From Blattamonas nauphoetae (taxonomy: Eukaryota; Preaxostyla; Oxymonadida), in contig JARBJD010000288.1 of assembly GCA_033064195.1 (NCBI GenBank), positions 30,812 through 94,811 of the forward strand: a DNA stretch of 64,000 nt, given 5' to 3'. A model generated the notes under the pieces. That model made no database searches, was not told the origin of the DNA, and saw nothing but the letters and a program-made list of their open reading frames with translations. Both the position numbers and the translations under genes were made by a program. How positions within the stretch are numbered: the stretch's first letter is position 1; every line of letters starts with the position of its first letter. This document shows, piece after piece, positions 23,388 to 36,117 of this stretch.

Positions 23388-24260
23388 GGCATGGATGTAC
23401 CCTGTAGGGGATCGGGAGACTGTAGGGGATTGAGCAATTATGTGTCATGGCGACAGTATGAGATGGGGGATTATGAAAAATATCACACTTCTGATGGAGG
23501 AACATCGTTCTTTGATTTCTTAAAAAAATCAGTGTGGAGGAACTTGTGTATTTTCTCAAACACTTTTGATCTTTGTGACATTTCACAATATTGCAGGTTT
23601 GGTGACTGAATACTCACACTAAACGAAGAGAAACTGGGGATATATGCGAAATGAAATGTAATTAGTGACCTTAGTGTCCATTTGAGGCGAAGACAGCCAA
23701 CGATGTTGTTATGGTCTTGATCAAGGATCACGACCATCAATGACTTTTACAAAAAATGAAGTTGAATTTTGTGGATGAAATACAAACAGAATTAGAATAT
23801 GAGTGGAATTATAGCCGATAAAGGAGTAATTCGAAGGAGAATGGAAAATGACACAATCGAGGATGTATGAATCTCATTGTTGTCTCTGGCACGTTTCATT
23901 GTGTGGAGTGAGTGGAAAACACTCTTTTAAGTCAACCCCTACAGAGTGTCAAAATCCCCTACGGGCTCCCTTTCATCCCCTACAGAGTCCCGATCCGTCC
24001 CCTACAGGGTCCCAATCCCCTACAGTCTCCCGATCCCCTACAGGGTACATACATGCCTCCATTCGTTAATCTCTGCAATCTGTTCTGAGGAGAACTCAAG
24101 AACAAACAAGATGAAAGGAAGAAGAAAGAACAGATGTTCAAAGAGCCCGCTTGGATTAATGTGAAATCGGACAGACAAAAGTGTCGTACGGAGAGAGGGT
24201 GAGGAGTACAGGACAACTTAACATCATAAGCAAAAGATAGAGTTCCTCCAAAAATACTGG
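23206..24260. repeat. Direct repeat of about 57 bp on both sides of the MITE
   Basis: Copies at about 23206-23262 and 24203-24260 share GAGGAGT(C/A)CAGGACAACTTAACATCA and AAAAGATA(A/G)AGTTCCTCCAAAAAT with a few mismatches. They lie about 1 kb apart, outside the MITE boundaries at 23388 and 24057, so they are not its target duplication. Confidence 0.7.
23388..24057. mobile_element. MITE, 670 bp, 8-bp target duplication TCCATTCG
   Basis: Termini are GGCATG(G/T)ATGTACCCTG inverted, continuing with TGTAGGGGATCGGGAGAC. The left end holds two and the right end about six copies of a TGTAGGGGAT(C/T)GGGA-type unit, arranged as inverted subterminal arrays. TCCATTCG lies directly outside both ends (23380-23387, 24058-24065). 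The interior has a short palindromic motif GGTCTTGATCAAGGATCACGACC-like at 23710 and no transposase frame. A diverged copy lies at 27262-27865 with TGTAGGTTGT instead of TGTAGGGGAT. It is non-autonomous and belongs to the same GGCATG-ended group as the insertion in receptor A. Confidence 0.92.
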
Positions 24261-25168
24261 AGGAACGGCAACAGCCGGGCAGGTGGGAACTCATCTCCCA
24301 GACTCAACACTTCAACAAGAGCCACATCTGGCAAACACTAATCGATTAGTGCAAACGGATTTTTTTCGAAAAAAAAGTGATTGTGTTTTTCGAGTTGATT
24401 CTCACTTCACCCGATCCTTTTTTCTGTCACTTTTTCACAATGTCTGGTCGTCTTCACAGCCCCCCGCTCAAGAGCAGGGGGGGCTGTGAAGACTATAAGA
24501 GAATTATCAAAAGAAACATCGAAAAAAGGATCTTTGTGAAGTGACAAAACAAAATGTGGCCTCGATCGGACCAGCAGTAGGCATTTTTCAGCAGATCTAC
24601 AACACTATTGACCACAAAATCAAGAGGGTTAACGTATTAGAGTGTCTTGTTTGTGAATCTCTTCTTTCTTTACATTTTTATTCTTCATAAATCCTGAAAT
24701 GTTCATTCTTGTCTTTCCTTTCTTTTTCATGAGTTGAGTGGAGATTTTCCTTAAAAATGGAGGAATGAAATTGTGATGATGTGTGGATGGACAAGGAAGA
24801 CAAGTTATTTCAGTATCGTTGGTTCCCAACATCCCGGCTGTTGCCGGAGGAACAACGACAGCAAAGAGTCGTTGACTTCACTCGGAGTGGAGAAAGACGA
24901 TCAATGCAATCTCGAAGAGATGAAAAAGAAGAGTGTGTTGTGAGAACAAACAAAAAGAGATCGGAATGGAAAGAGTGAGACAGAGAAGAAAAATCAAATA
25001 TATGTCTCATTCAGACAGGATGACGTGAGAACTGTAGATACACACAAGCCAAGCTCTGATGTCTGCTCTGACGAGAATACAAGAACAAAAATGACGAAGT
25101 GGAGAAGAATGAGCAGAGGTTCACAGAGCAAGTCTGCATGGATGTCTGAATGGCTGATAGAAAGAGTG
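24058..25168. other. Noncoding region with palindromes and worn repeats
   Basis: No gene supported. A perfect 16-bp palindrome (CACTAATCGATTAGTG) lies at about 24337, followed by TTTTTTTCGAAAAAAA and the hairpin at 24450-24493. Sequence at 24066-24150 resembles 25050-25150 (both contain a CTG(A/C)GGAGAA...AAGAACAAA run), suggesting old duplication of a gene's 3' flank. The region lies downstream of receptor B, whose stop is at 25169. Confidence 0.45.
24450..24493. repeat. Strong hairpin, 16-bp perfect stem
   Basis: GTCTTCACAGCCCCCC (24450-24465) pairs with 24478-24493 around a 12-nt loop that itself contains GCTC-AA-GAGC. Outside it, CACTTCACCCGATCCTTTTTTC (about 24408-24430) is matched by an inverted, slightly diverged copy at about 24513-24541, so the fold extends over roughly 130 bp with an internal bulge. 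It could be a foldback element core; no transcript evidence is available. Confidence 0.75.
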
Positions 25169-25544
25169 TCAAGACTTCGGGTGGATAGATTCGAGATTGT
25201 CTTTTTCGTTTTCGAGCGACGATTCGGGAAGTGTCTGTAGGAGCGAAGCCACAGAGGCGAGTGATGGGCGGTCGTCGGGGCTGAGGGAGAGGCATTCGGT
25301 GATCAAATCCCTCATCTCTTTCTGAATTCCAACCATTTTTGGCAGAACTCCTGTCCCAAGTTGACGCTGAGCATTCACAGCGTCTTGTTCTTGAAATGGA
25401 ACTTGACCTGTCTCGATTTTGCACAAAACGAGGCCGAGACTAAAAACTGCCAACTTCCGAAAATCAACTGTTCCGTTCGATTCTTTGGCAACCTCTTCTT
25501 TTACCAGTTCAGGTGGTGCCCAATGTTGTCCATCCTCAACTGTC

Positions 25545-26400
25545 CCAATAATTTTGAAAGAATCCATCCGTTTCACTGGTCTTTCTATCAAATTCTGTCT
25601 ATTCTTGTTCCAGGAACAGATTAAAGTCCTCAATCTCCACGGATATCTTCTCTCAAAACTTCGTTTCTACACATCCTCTTTTCAAGCACTGACTCTCCAA
25701 CCTTCATTGTGACCTCACTGCTCCACCTTTGATAAACTGCGTTCCACTCAGATCGATGTACATCAAGTCACATGTGTGAAGATCGGGTGTGCTCTTTTCA
25801 CTTTCTTTGAAACTCGTAGCACCTGAAAGCGGATTCTCTTTTTCCATGACGGTTACTCTTGGAGATTAAGATAATGATGTCCCAATGTCTCTTCACCAGT
25901 GTCAAACAGACATATAAAACCTGTTTGTTCTCAATTATCTCTCATAATTTCAGATAGACAAAGGAAAGGAGTGTTCAGGACACGATCGATGATGATCTTG
26001 CCAGATGGGTGCAAACATGTGTCCAATTCAAGAAAAAATACTTGTACTCCTGGGTTCATGCAGAAATCTAATTTCAACTGATAATTCAAGTGCAATAGAG
26101 CATTTTCGAGACTATTGAGTATTTTGCCTCTATTTCTTCACAATACATCTTATCCGTACTCTCCATTGTAGAACCTTCTTTTTTCACATTGTCTCACCTC
26201 ATGATCTTCTCTCATCTGTTTTTGAAACAATAAATGTGTTCAATTGGCGTTTCAAAAAAGTGTCGTTTCTCGTCACGATCGAAGCTCAATTTCGAAACAA
26301 ACCCCTTTTCCATCATATTTGAGTGATTTTAAGAATTTGGAGAAAAATAAAAAAAGTGAAACCATCCATAGTGTTTTGGCTCTTTTCAAAATTATTGGGA
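25545..26400. mobile_element. Insertion element, 856 bp, 17-bp inverted ends, 6-bp target duplication
   Basis: TCCCAATAATTTTGAAA at 25545 is matched by its inverted copy ending at 26400. CAACTG lies directly outside on both sides (25539-25544 and 26401-26406). No transposase frame is visible. It splits the kinase-like tail of receptor B between KTNP and VEDGQHWAPPEL; deleting the element plus one CAACTG rejoins NPVEDGQHW in frame on the minus strand, which is independent support for the boundaries. The element family differs from the GGCATG group in termini and target size. Confidence 0.85.
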
Positions 26401-27261
26401 CAACTGGATTTGTTTTGATCGAATTTTGGAGTGGTGGGGCGTCTTGGAGTTTCAGGCACACATTTCCAGCTTCGTCAAACATCACCCAATGCGACGACAG
26501 CTTCGACAGGATTGGCGCTGCGCTGTTCGCTTCCGCAACTTTGAGCAATCCATTCACAATCTGTCTGCGGAGAACGGTCTTCACAATTGGAATTTTGGAT
26601 TCCTTTCTGCTTCCAGAAGGGTGACTGGTTTTATGAGCGAAGAGTCGGTATCATCCAAAGTTTTGTCGGTTGTCACAATGTCCTTCGAAACGATCGCGTC
26701 TGGATCATTCGCGTGGATTCCTTGTTGTGTTCCGTCCATCTCTTCAACTTTCTCGATCTCGTCCACTTCTGGTGTCTCTTCTTTCATCTCTTTCGATTCG
26801 GCTTTCTGTTTCAAATTGCGTTTTCGGAAGACGAAGAAGAGAACAAGGCCAACGAGAAGCAGAAGAGCCAGCGAGATGACGAGAGGAATCAGCCAAGGAA
26901 GCGTCTTTCGCATGGTCTGGGCGAGAGCTTGCTTCTGACTCAGTTTAAAAGTGAAGGAGTCTGTCTCTCCACTTCCCCCAAATCCAACCAGTCAAATCCA
27001 TTCCAATTTCTGGTCGAAATGAGAAAAGTGAGAAGCATTCACAGAAATGTCGATTGACGATTCATTGTGATCGGTTGTGATGAGTTGGGCGAGAGGAATG
27101 GTCTGCGATTTCGGTTCTCCTTGTTCCTTCGCTTCTCGAACAATCAGCGTGAGATTGCACGGAAGCAGAAGAGTGCCTCCCAAATGGACGGAATATTCTG
27201 ACGTCTTCTTCTCAAATTTTGACGAACTGTCGTTCTTTGAAAGCGTTGGAACGAAGAATGG

Positions 27262-27865
27262 GGCATGTATGTACCCTGTAGGTTATCGGGAGACTGTAGG
27301 TTGTGGAGCGACTGTGTGAGAGAGAGGTACTATTAGAGGGGGGAATGTGGACAATATTAAACTTTATAGAGAGTTACATCTTTTCATAATTTCATTTGAA
27401 AATTGGTTCGGAGGAACTTGTGGATTTTCTCGAACACTTTTGTTTCGATGTTCATTTCGCGATCTGCAGTGTTTATTAGTTGATGACGTTAAACAAACGA
27501 AGAGAAATAGTGAATATCTGTGAAATGAAATGGAATGAATGAGAATAGTGTCCATTTGATTCGACAATCTCTGACATTGTTCTTGTGGTCTTGATCAAGG
27601 ATCACAACAAACCAAGATTGAAAGAGAAAATGGAGTGTATCATGGACAGTGATATGTAAAAAGAAACTGAATGTGAATGGAATTAAAGCAGAAAATTGTG
27701 GAATTCAGAGTTTGATGGAAAGTGGAACGAACAACGATTGGTGAATCCCGTATGAGTCTCTGGCATGATTTATGGAGCGGAATGAGTCGAGAATACAGTG
27801 TTGAGACACAACCTATGGAGTACCAAAACAACCTACAGGCTCCCTTTCACAACCTACACAGTCCC
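27262..27865. mobile_element. Truncated MITE related to the 23388-24057 copy
   Basis: The left end reads GGCATGTATGTACCCTGTAGG and the interior aligns with the 23388 element, including AAACGAAGAGAAA and GGTCTTGATCAAGGATCAC near 27590. Its subterminal unit is TGTAGGTTGT rather than TGTAGGGGAT. The right end stops after the inner repeat units (about 27865) and lacks the terminal 75 bases, and the candidate left target AAGAATGG is not repeated on the right. It lies in receptor B between the truncated ectodomain and HAPFFVPTL, so a deletion after insertion removed the right terminus and part of the gene. Confidence 0.8.
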
Positions 27866-30800
27866 TTTTCGCAACACACGAACATCACAACTGTCCCCTC
27901 TTGCGGTGATCAGAGTGTTGTCTTGTGTCAAGTCAAGTTCCCTTTCCAGTTGTGCTTCGTCTCCAACCTCAATCTCGGATGGATTGGCGTGGACAAGATG
28001 TCTGTCTGCTTCGTCCAAACTGTGACATGAAGTGAAGCTACCACCACAGCTCGCAATGTCACGGCCATCAGAACCAACAAAGATCTGAGAATTGGAGTAA
28101 AACCACAGATACACGAGAAGTGTTGGAGAAGAGAATCGACTTTCTGATGGTTCGTTCAGATCCAGTGATTGAGAGAGTGAACTCTCATCCGAATGGATTG
28201 ATGGGAAGCCAGATTCCTGTTTGGAAGTGATCACATTCGACAAGTCCCAGCCTCGAACCGAGATCCGAACTGCATCCTCAGACGAAGGCGATTTCTTCAC
28301 ATTCGCAAAGTTCACACGCGACAATCGAATCGAAATTGCTCCATCAATGGAGACAATCGCACTCACTGAGGCATCAGCCAGAAGATCAGAGAAGGCAACA
28401 TCATCCCTCTCAATCTTAAGGTCACTCCACGCTTTGTTTGACATGGCTGCGATAGTTGGCGGACTGGCCGCAATGATTGGAGAGAGAATCGGCCGAGTTG
28501 GATTGGCTGTGGTGAATTGAGTGTCCAACACGCGCAGACTGCCAGCATGGCACACGATGAGTGACGAGACCAGATCAATGTAGAGTTTGAAGTGTCAGGT
28601 CTCGATCGTCACTTCAGCTGTCGGGGAGACAACTTCGCAAAGACCGATTTCTGCTTTCCAAACAAACTTCAGATCAAAAACAGAAATCAGTCCATCGTTG
28701 CCGACCAACAGCAGAACGGAATCTCGTGAATCAGCATCATAACCTTTTCGGAATGTGGTGGCTGCCCGGGGATCTGAAGTTTTGTCAAACCGCGTCAGGA
28801 GTGCTGACTGTTGCTCGACAAATGCTGTTTCAAAGAAGTATAGTTCGTTCTTCACCAGAATCGGAATCTGGACGAACGACCCATTGTCGTTCTTTTGGTG
28901 AAAGAACTCAAACACTGAAGAGATGTCCGAGCATTCTGCATTCTTCTGGATTGGGTAAGAGGCATTCGATTTCATGTTTGATCTGCTTGCTACAAATTGT
29001 CGTGGTTCCAAGTTGAAAGACTGCTCAAGATCATCCTCGATGTGCACATGTCTTGTGCCCGTTGACAAAGACTGACTGCTCAGAGACCAGCCTGTAGTTT
29101 TCAGTGTGGAGAGCACAGACGGGAGAGATGGGAGAGACTCGGCAAACGATTTCGCAATGTAGATGTCCGATCCTTCACAGAAACAATCCCCGTTCGATCC
29201 AGCAAATCGGTTGAAAACCAGTTCACATTGGTCTGAGCACACTCCATCAAGAAAGAACCCTGCTCCCTTCTTCGCTGAGCAATTCGAAAACAACGCGAAA
29301 GGCTGTGGCCAGAATACTATTGCGTAACCAGTCTCGAGTTGGAGAGAAAAGGGGGTCTTTGCTTGGAAGAACAATCCTCCACCAAATTCAGCCGAACAGT
29401 TGACAAAGTTGGCACTCAGTGAAATCTGAGTCCTGTCAGGATCATCGCATTCCATCCACAAACCACCTCCGTTTTGAATGGCTGAACAGCCAACAAACGC
29501 ACATGTCAGAGAAGTCACATTGCAGTTCCGAAGGAAAACTGCTCCGCCGTTCCGAGCTCGGCAGTTGAGGAAGGGTCCGGCATCGAGCGTCGAGATCTCC
29601 GTGTTTTGCGCATTGAGGAAAGCTCCATCGAGATCTGTGGTGAGATCTGCCACACAGCGAACTGAGTCTTTTCGATAGAATTTGAATGAGAATGAACCAG
29701 CGATACATTGAATGCAAGAAGCTCCTGTGAAAGCCATGTTCACAAATGCTGTATCCTGGAAAGAGACAGATCCCATGGACTGGATGAATGGCCTGCTCAT
29801 CTCCCTCCCATCAGAAGAGACTGAGACGAGTCGTAGTGTGACGGCTGAAGACGAGTCAAGTGTGATCATTGGGTCGGTCTGCTGACAATCCAAAAAAAGC
29901 TTGCAACCAGTAACAGTGAGGGTATGCCCTGTTGTGAGAGTGAAGAGGCTCCCAATGGAGTCACTGGCTTGTCGAATTGTTGTGAATAGAGGTTTCATTT
30001 CTTCGCTGTAGAATACTAGATTCATGTCCAGTCGTGATTGATGAATGAGAAATTCCTCTCTTCTTGACTACACATCGCAGTAGAATGACGGATCTGATTG
30101 CAGCGAGAGCTGATGATAATCAAGCTCAATGAAGTCACTCCAGAGGAGGATATGTAAGCGATTTTTCATTTTAAGGAGCCAATCATCATCGTCGATGATA
30201 TCGAGGTAGACTATTGGAGTGGGGTCAGGATGAATATCTCCATTTTCGACAATTGATGGAGAGTGGCTCATCGAGTTGACTCTCATGAATGCCCATCTGT
30301 CGATGTTTGACAGTTTGAAGTCAAAAAGAAGGATGTCGTGGGCGTCGTTTGTTTTCTCCCCTTGATTCTTGAGGAAATATCCAGAAATGGTGATGTTCCC
30401 CGGACGGTTGGAGTGAGAGAGGAAGAGAGCCCCTACTCGTCCCTTCCGAGAGATGCAGTTCGAGAAATGTGAGTCGACATTGAACCCTCCAAACTCTTCT
30501 GCATCAATCGCTGCAGCTCCTTTTCCTTCTGTTCTTGTCAGTCTGTGGAAGATGCAAAATGTTGTTGTGAACTTCCCACCAGACATGATCCAAATTGCAC
30601 AATGTGTGGAAACAATGTTTCGAAGAAGGACTGCTCTCATCGTGAATTCTGCTGATGTGGATATCTTGATGAGAGGGCAATCGGTTGAAGTGATGTTCTC
30701 AAGTTGACTATCTTCAAAAGAGATTGATCCAGCTGAGAAGTCGAACAGTGGAACGGTGACAGAATGAACATTGACAATCTGCAATGCAGACAAGATGATT

Positions 30801-33800
30801 GTTTTAGTTGAGCGACATTCCACAAGCCGCTGTCCTTCGAGTGGAGAGAGAATGAAGTCCTTCACTGTCACAGAGGCATCGAAATCTATGCCCAGAGCGA
30901 ATGTTGTCATCATCGATGAATTTTTGACCGTGTCAAGAGGATAGTGTCCTCGGATCGTCAACATTTCACTCATTGAAGAGATTGTTGTTGGTTCAAATGA
31001 CCCTGGACACACGTTGATTGTGAAAACTTTTACTTCGTTCGCTTTCGTCAGAGCATTCGCGAGTGTTCCACAAGGCTGGTCTTTCGTGCAGTTAGTTCCT
31101 TCTCCATCGTCCGACACGACAATCAACGAATCATCGATTGTCCAATCATCCACTGATTCAGTGCATCCGCACACAACACAAGGCGAACCGAGAGACCAAT
31201 CAGGATCTGTTTGAGCAGTATTGTTTTGGAAATTGGAGAAGAAGATGGAATATTCCGTCTGTCCAGAAAATGCACCACCCTTCACAGCCGAAGTCGACTC
31301 GAAAGTCGAGAACGAGACGCTGCAACAGGAACAGAAGCACGCTCCGCCTTGTCCGGCCAGGACCGAGCATTCAGAGAATGACGACCTCGTAATTGTGTGA
31401 AACCCAGGTGCTTGGAATAACAGCGCTGCTCCGCCGACTTCCGTAAAAGTGTCGTCGGATATGCATTTCGAGAAGGTACATTCTTCAATGAAGACGATGA
31501 TAGGAGATTGACCTTGGATATCTGTTGTGGTGATGGCCAATCCTTCTCCATTATTTGAACGTATGTCTGAGAATGAGCAGCGTGTCACCGTCAGAGGTGC
31601 AGGAGTTTGAAGACACAGAGCGAGGCCGTTCTGATTTTCAATTTCTGCATCGCGAGACATGTGTTCGAAAGAACAATTTGTAAAAGAAATTGGGTTGACT
31701 ATCGTAGCATAGAAATATGACTGTTCAGGAGGACGGAGTGTGTCCGCAATCTGAGTGAAGAAGCTGAATCCTTCAGAGTCGATTCGACTAAGATTGTGAC
31801 ATGTGTATGGTGGACGAGAATAAGGTAAAACTCTTCGGAGAAAGTGAGAATAATACTCGGCGACGATGATGTCCAGAGATGGCGACGGTGTGGACTCGCA
31901 ATGAGTGAAAGTGGTGTTCTTGCTTAGAAATGTCCCACCAAGGTTAAAGTCTTCCATAATCGTTCCCTGAAGGGCCCCCACGCTGTTTGAGATGGAGTTT
32001 CCGAGTGAGGACTGTGAGAGCTGAGAAGGGATGCAAAGAGGCATGTCTTTCGTCGACGTCACATTTGAGAAGTGTGAAGAGACAATCCGAGATGAGATAT
32101 CACAATTCTCATCGACTCTCGAAATATGGGGTTGAAGACGAAATGCAAGGGAATTTCCATTTTTCAGAGTGGCAGAGGAGATCGACGAAGAGATAAGCGT
32201 CAAAGAGACAGAAGATGGACTGGTCGAGGGCAATACATGGATGAAAGAGCCAACAAGAGAATCTGAAGCAATGAGTTGAGTTTCCATCACTCGAAGGGTA
32301 GAGCTCGATTCTGACGACTCCGAAGTGATCAGGAACGGTGATTTAGCTCCTGAGACATTTATCGAACATCCTGACCTCGTTCAGGGAGATTGATGTGATA
32401 TCTTCCATTTTTGTGTCCAACACTGTCCCATTTCCTGAAGAGCGAGTAATCGACGATATTTCACATGATTCAAGAGTCAGTGAGCCAGACATGTGGGTGA
32501 TCAGTGGTTTGTTGGCGATGACAAAAGATGAGAGTGAGCAGTCTGTCAGTTCAATCGAGCCAGATTCCACAACGAACAGAGAATCAGTTCTTCCCAACGG
32601 TTCCACATTCTGGGATGGATTCGAAGTGAGAGGAACGAACTTCAGGTTCGTGAATGCGAGAGACGAGCTGCGCGATGTGAAGGTTGTCGAACTTGACACA
32701 GAAAGGGTCTGTTTCGTGTCGTCCGATGTTTTGACTGAGAGATCCTTCGTTGCAATGAATCCAGTTGTTTCAGTCAGAGCACTGCAGACAACAATCGCTT
32801 CTCCATCACCAACATTCTCGACATTGGCTGAGAGTGAGGAGCACGGAAGAGCAGAAAGTCCACATTTCGGGTGATCTCTTCCCTCAGAATCAACAAACAT
32901 CGTTATTCCTTCATACGGATGCCAGTGATAGATCAGCTCATCCACTCTCCCAGTATCGATCTCGACAAACTCGTCGATCTGGGCTTTCGAGAAGCGTGCT
33001 CCATTCGTTGTCAGAGTCGGTCCCCAAGTTGTGAATTGTGTGGCGATAGATTCAATCGATGATGATTCCAGTTCTGTCGAGGAGAGAACGAGTACATGGC
33101 TTCCAGCTGCTTGTGACGAAATGTCTGTGATGGGTTTTGTTCCACTTGAGGAGATTGTCGCGCCGAGATGAAGACAGATGGCTGATCCGAGAGTGGCATG
33201 TGAGAATGCGATATGTTGGATCAGAGTGTCGGTGAGGGTGAGTGTTCCAGCTGCCTGTACTTCCAATCAGAGTCGCTGTTGATGTTGGGAGAACAAGTGT
33301 TGATTCACTGATTGTCGTTCCGATCAGACACGACGAGAAAGAGATCTCTCCTTCCTCAATCACAATGAGAGTGGCTGACTGACATGTTGGGGCAACAGTG
33401 AAGACGATCGACTCAAATGACAATTTGCTCCCGGAACTTGCAACTTCGATCGAGCCAGTCTTGTCAAACTCGATTTCTTGCTTCGTCGCCGAAGACGACT
33501 TGATCACCCACAAGGACTTCGCTGACAGTTCCGATGAGAGCGACGTTGATGTTGAAAGCGAGAGAGTGGAGAGGTCGTTGAGACCAGCTGATTTGAAGGC
33601 AGAATCGAGAGTGGTGCACTGGAAAGTGGATGATCCACAATTCGGATGATCGACAGCGTTCTCAACTGATCCAATGAAAATCTCAATCGAAGGAGAGATC
33701 AGCCAATACACAAGTGAGCCTGTTCTCCACTTGTCGTCTTCGTCCATTGAAACATCCTCCCCAATGAAATAGGGCAGATCTGATGTGCTCGGGTTCGAGT

Positions 33801-36117
33801 GCCAAAGAGAAGGCTGAATCTGCTGTTTGAATGACTGTCCTTTCAGAGAAATGAATTTTCCATGTTCCAAATCTGTTGTGACGCGATAGATAGGTTGAAG
33901 AAGAAAACTGACCTGCCCGCTCGTTTCGATCACGAACATCGTTGTCTTCGGAAAAGTGAGATTCGTGAGAGTACAGTTGGTAATATCGCACGAACCAGAT
34001 CCCAACTCCTTTCCAGCTGAGGGCGTCGGGGCGTAATGGACGAGAGGGGCAGAGAGTGTTGAAATTGATGCGGTGAGAGTTGGGGCGAATGAAACGTTGT
34101 TCAGGGCGAGTGAGCTTCCCACAGAATTGATTGGTGATTTTGATGTCGTCAAGTCGCTCTCAATCAAGACAAAGCAGTTTTGCATCGCAAGTCGTCCATC
34201 CTTGGAGTTCACGGTCACAACTTGGTGCGATGATTTCAACAAAAACTTGACCCTCACAGCTGTCAATCTCGATTCATCAGTAATCGTGAACATGATTCCC
34301 TCCTTTGTGTCATACGCTGCTGAGAGAGACAGAGAGTAAACCGATGTGCTTGAAGAACTGTAACTGACATAAATCAAATCGTGTTTCTCCAATTCGACTG
34401 GTTCCGTTGTCATTGAATCGTTATATTGAACACATTCTCGTTGGAACATGCTTCCGTTGAGAAGAGGGGACTTAAGATGTTGGAGCGCGTATTGGATTGT
34501 CAGACAGTAGGTGTTGCTCCATCGACATGCTGGATCATCCTTCCCAGATTTTGAAACACGGATCGATGGATAGGGCACGAGGTTTGAGATTCTGGTGATC
34601 TCATCCTCATCTCCATCATAGTTCTCGATTACGAGGTGTGGGAATCTACTGTAGGACTCTGCATAACCGTTCGACAGAAGATCAGGTCCTATTTCTCCCA
34701 GCACTGCCTCCTCGACGAACACATCATTCCCAACAGCAGCTGTATTCCCCTCATAATGACCACTGGTACTGAAAGGTGTCTTTGCAGTTGTCGTCCCTTT
34801 CACATAGATCGCTCCTCCCTTCCCAGAATCCACTCCATTCTCATCCTCATCACGGGCAGTGTTGGATGTGTAATTTGAATTTGATAATGAATAGACTGAT
34901 GATGTGGATTGGTCTCCAAAGTCGATCCAGAACACTCCTCCCCTCTTTGCTGAGTTGGAGACGAAAGAATTTGAAGTGAGGCGAAGATAAGATGAGACAA
35001 TGCATGCAATTCCACCTTCTTCAGCCTCGCAGTTCGTGAAGACTGCATCGAAAATGGTCGTATTGCATTCTTTTGAGAAAAGAAAGCCGCCTTGTTTCGC
35101 TGAACATGAGTTCGATTTCAAGTCTTCGAATTCGACAGTTGAATTCTGGCAATAAACCAGACCACCCCGCACACCTGAACTTAAATTCCCGGTATCGTAA
35201 TCGGATGTGAGAGAACAAGAATCAAGGTGGAGGAACGCACCATCGACTGTGGACTTGAGAAGTTGGATCTTAATCCATCTGAGTGTGAGAGCTGAATCTT
35301 TGGCGGAAACAAACGATGCCGAATTGAGGTGAGATGAACTCAATGTTAGACCTTCCATCTGAAATGTCTCAGCTCCCACACATTCGATGAACGGAGCGGT
35401 CAGAGAATCGGCGAGAAGAGGAGTAACGTAATTGAAACTGAGAGAAGCATCCTGCTCTGTCCGAATGAGTCGAATAAAGGGAATGTTGTCCAGAGTGATT
35501 GGTTGTTTGGAGTCCTGATATTCGAAACGGACCAAAGGACCTACAGAATCGATAAATGAATGGGTGAGCGTTGGATTGGTGAATGTGAAGGCTGTTAAGC
35601 TGAGTGAAATGGATGAATTCTTATCACAAGTGAAGGCTGTTTTGGTCAGATGCCCAAACGCGAAAGTGGCTGATGAGAACGACAAGGACGCATTTTGGAT
35701 CGTAATGAACACTTTGTCCTGTTGTTCCACTGAAATGATGGAAGACGTGTAGCTCGAGAGATCCACTTGTACGGTTGAATTCTCAAAGATGGAGAGTCTT
35801 TTGTTATGATCTTGGAGAATGGCTTCGAAAGGATCGGTGATTCAGTCGAGAGGATTGCATGAACGCAAGTCATCTCTATTGTCGAATTCACAATTTGCAG
35901 AATGCTTTCATACAACTGGTGATGTGCGAATTCCTTTTTGTTGGCGTAATTGGGGCTTTCCATGATGAGTACCAGGATTTAGACGAATCACACGTGGCAG
36001 TTCGGTATATTCGACATTAGGGAGCTGTTCTTCGAAAACATCAGAGAGCGCGATAACCGGATGCTGATGCCAATCAAACGATGTCCCAATCACAAAGAAG
36101 ATAATAACTGGGAGCAT

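Larger units (their letters stand above)
25169..36117 (-). pseudogene. Receptor B: decayed beta-helix receptor pseudokinase
   Basis: A paralogue of receptor A. It begins at 36117 with a signal-like segment (MLPVIIFFVIGTSF), followed by beta-helix ectodomain, a transmembrane helix (about 26913-26830, IPLVISLALLLLVGLVLFFVF then RKRN) and a kinase-like C-lobe ending at a TGA at 25169. The tail has LSSHWVMFDEAGNVCLKL in place of the HRD loop, then WAPPEL and SLGLVLCKIETGQVPFQEQDA. Damage is extensive: frameshifts near 35920, 35850, 33262, 32375 and 26580, an in-frame TAG at 30068-30070, an in-frame TGA at 28595-28597, a MITE remnant at 27262-27865 with loss of flanking coding sequence, and an 856-bp insertion at 25545-26400. 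It also retains two repeated modules with (D)HPxCG...F(Q)CTTLDSA. It is a dead or dying gene. Confidence 0.8.

Noticed and set aside
25633-26405. The 25545-26400 segment as a spliceosomal intron
   Set aside because: It has GT and AG at its borders, but splicing there leaves a -1 frameshift, whereas exact excision with one 6-bp target copy restores the frame; it is also far longer than the other introns.
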